A stretch of DNA of 64,000 bases, from the NCBI RefSeq assembly GCF_014697415.1, contig NZ_JACJRT010000003.1, positions 62,001 to 126,000 of the forward strand, read 5' to 3'. The position numbers and the translations under genes are program-made. The stretch comes from Cyanobium sp. FACHB-13342 (lineage in GTDB: Bacteria > Cyanobacteriota > Cyanobacteriia > PCC-6307 > Cyanobiaceae). This document shows, in pieces, positions 63,627-64,000 of this stretch; the stretch's first letter is position 1, and every line of letters begins with the position of its first letter. A model generated the notes under the pieces. The model made no database searches. It saw only the letters and a list, made by a program, of their open reading frames with translations, and was not told where the DNA came from.

Positions 63627-64000
63627 CATTGGCTTGTCAGGTACTCGCGTAGGGCGGGGAACAGGCTGCTGTCGATGGTGTGTCCGCCGGCAAAGCCAAT
63701 CAGGTCCGCGTCGAACCCGCTTTGACGCAACTGCTTTTGGAGCACTTCACTGGCCCCGTAGGGCACCACCGGATCCTGCTCGCCGTGCGTGAGCAGGATT
63801 GATTTGTTCGATTGCAGGCCAGGCTCCCAGGCTGGATGGGGGTAGCCGCTGCAGCTGATCAGGCCTGCCAGGGGCAGGCCTTCCCCGGCCGTGGCCACAT
63901 CCAGGGCCATGGCGGCCCCCTGGGAGAAGCCGAGCAGCACCGTCTGTTCCAGGGGAACCTCTGAGGCCAGCGTCCGTAACCGCGCGACCAGATTCGCTCT
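63617..64000 (-). CDS. Alpha/beta hydrolase, carboxylesterase/phospholipase type, 5' end outside window
   Basis: Only the last 127 codons are present; the frame is open to the window edge (RANLVARLRTLASE at the edge). The nucleophile elbow GFSQGAAMAL has the G-x-S-x-G motif; the acid is in THGEQDPVVPY and the His in FAGGHTIDS, so the catalytic triad is complete. The C-terminal ALREYLTSQW is like the esterase family YpfH/carboxylesterase 2. Substrate unknown. Confidence 0.85.
   Translation of the reverse strand, partial: RANLVARLRTLASEVPLEQTVLLGFSQGAAMALDVATAGEGLPLAGLISCSGYPHPAWEPGLQSNKSILLTHGEQDPVVPYGASEVLQKQLRQSGFDADLIGFAGGHTIDSSLFPALREYLTSQWPG

Overview
The window reads as a high-GC picocyanobacterium of the Cyanobium/Synechococcus (alpha-cyanobacterial) type. 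It carries psbE-psbF-psbL-psbJ and psbK, ndhC-ndhK-ndhJ, the D subunit of Mg-chelatase, heme oxygenase, the Ycf48 and rubredoxin photosystem assembly factors and a carotenoid oxygenase. Base composition is GC-rich almost throughout, genes are packed with 1-4 base overlaps (ATGA, GTGA, TTGA, TGATG), and the HIP1 octamer GCGATCGC occurs (for example at 543-550). I see no prophage, IS element, integrase or CRISPR array; this is mostly core chromosome.

Layout. 1-6.8 kb: glycolate oxidase Fe-S subunit (partial), isocitrate dehydrogenase, an unknown gene, heme oxygenase, a glycosyltransferase and a PcrA/UvrD helicase. 6.8-11.2 kb: a CCA-adding/poly(A) polymerase-family enzyme and all four genes for CMP-Kdo supply (kdsB facing kdsC-kdsA-kdsD). 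11.3-18 kb: an FAD-oxidoreductase/SelD fusion and a nucleotide-sugar block (galE, UDP-glucose dehydrogenase, UDP-xylose synthase, UDP-glucuronate 4-epimerase). 18-23.7 kb: hisS, lpxI, hisB, the agmatine-to-putrescine pair aguA-aguB and fabI. 23.7-30 kb: a photolyase split into two genes in reversed domain order, a lipoprotein, a thioredoxin-fold protein, a DegT aminotransferase, a normal photolyase, a Nudix hydrolase and folK. 30-39.6 kb: chlD, mlaD-mlaF, a YvcK-type factor, ndhCKJ, rubA-ycf48 and psbEFLJ with a clear terminator. 39.7-47.1 kb: a tightly coupled lipid A run (DUF374 acyltransferase, waaA, lpxK, lpxB, msbA-like exporter) ending in a carotenoid oxygenase. 47.1-64 kb: rdgB, a phosphohexomutase, a TM0106-type nuclease, ygfZ, pyrE, a secreted unknown, a CAU-anticodon tRNA, a CNNM/CorC protein, a Gfo/Idh/MocA dehydrogenase, a large GH15/phosphorylase-kinase-like protein, a WecG-type glycosyltransferase, psbK, tgt, cobS, a histidine kinase, a DUF3155 protein and a partial esterase.

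How it works together. The outer-membrane theme is strongest: lpxI, lpxB and lpxK (lipid A core), kdsABCD and waaA (Kdo made and attached), a candidate late acyltransferase, an MsbA-like flippase and Mla-type lipid transport are all here, alongside sugar-nucleotide enzymes that could feed O-antigen or capsule. The second theme is photosynthesis and pigment metabolism.

The observations most worth following are the split, rearranged photolyase whose flavin domain carries the four cysteines of Fe-S photolyases; the bacterial protein that resembles the phosphorylase kinase alpha/beta subunit from end to end; a tgt gene whose conserved N-terminus lies upstream of any ATG, GTG or TTG; and the sharp AT-rich patch in the membrane half of the msbA-like exporter.
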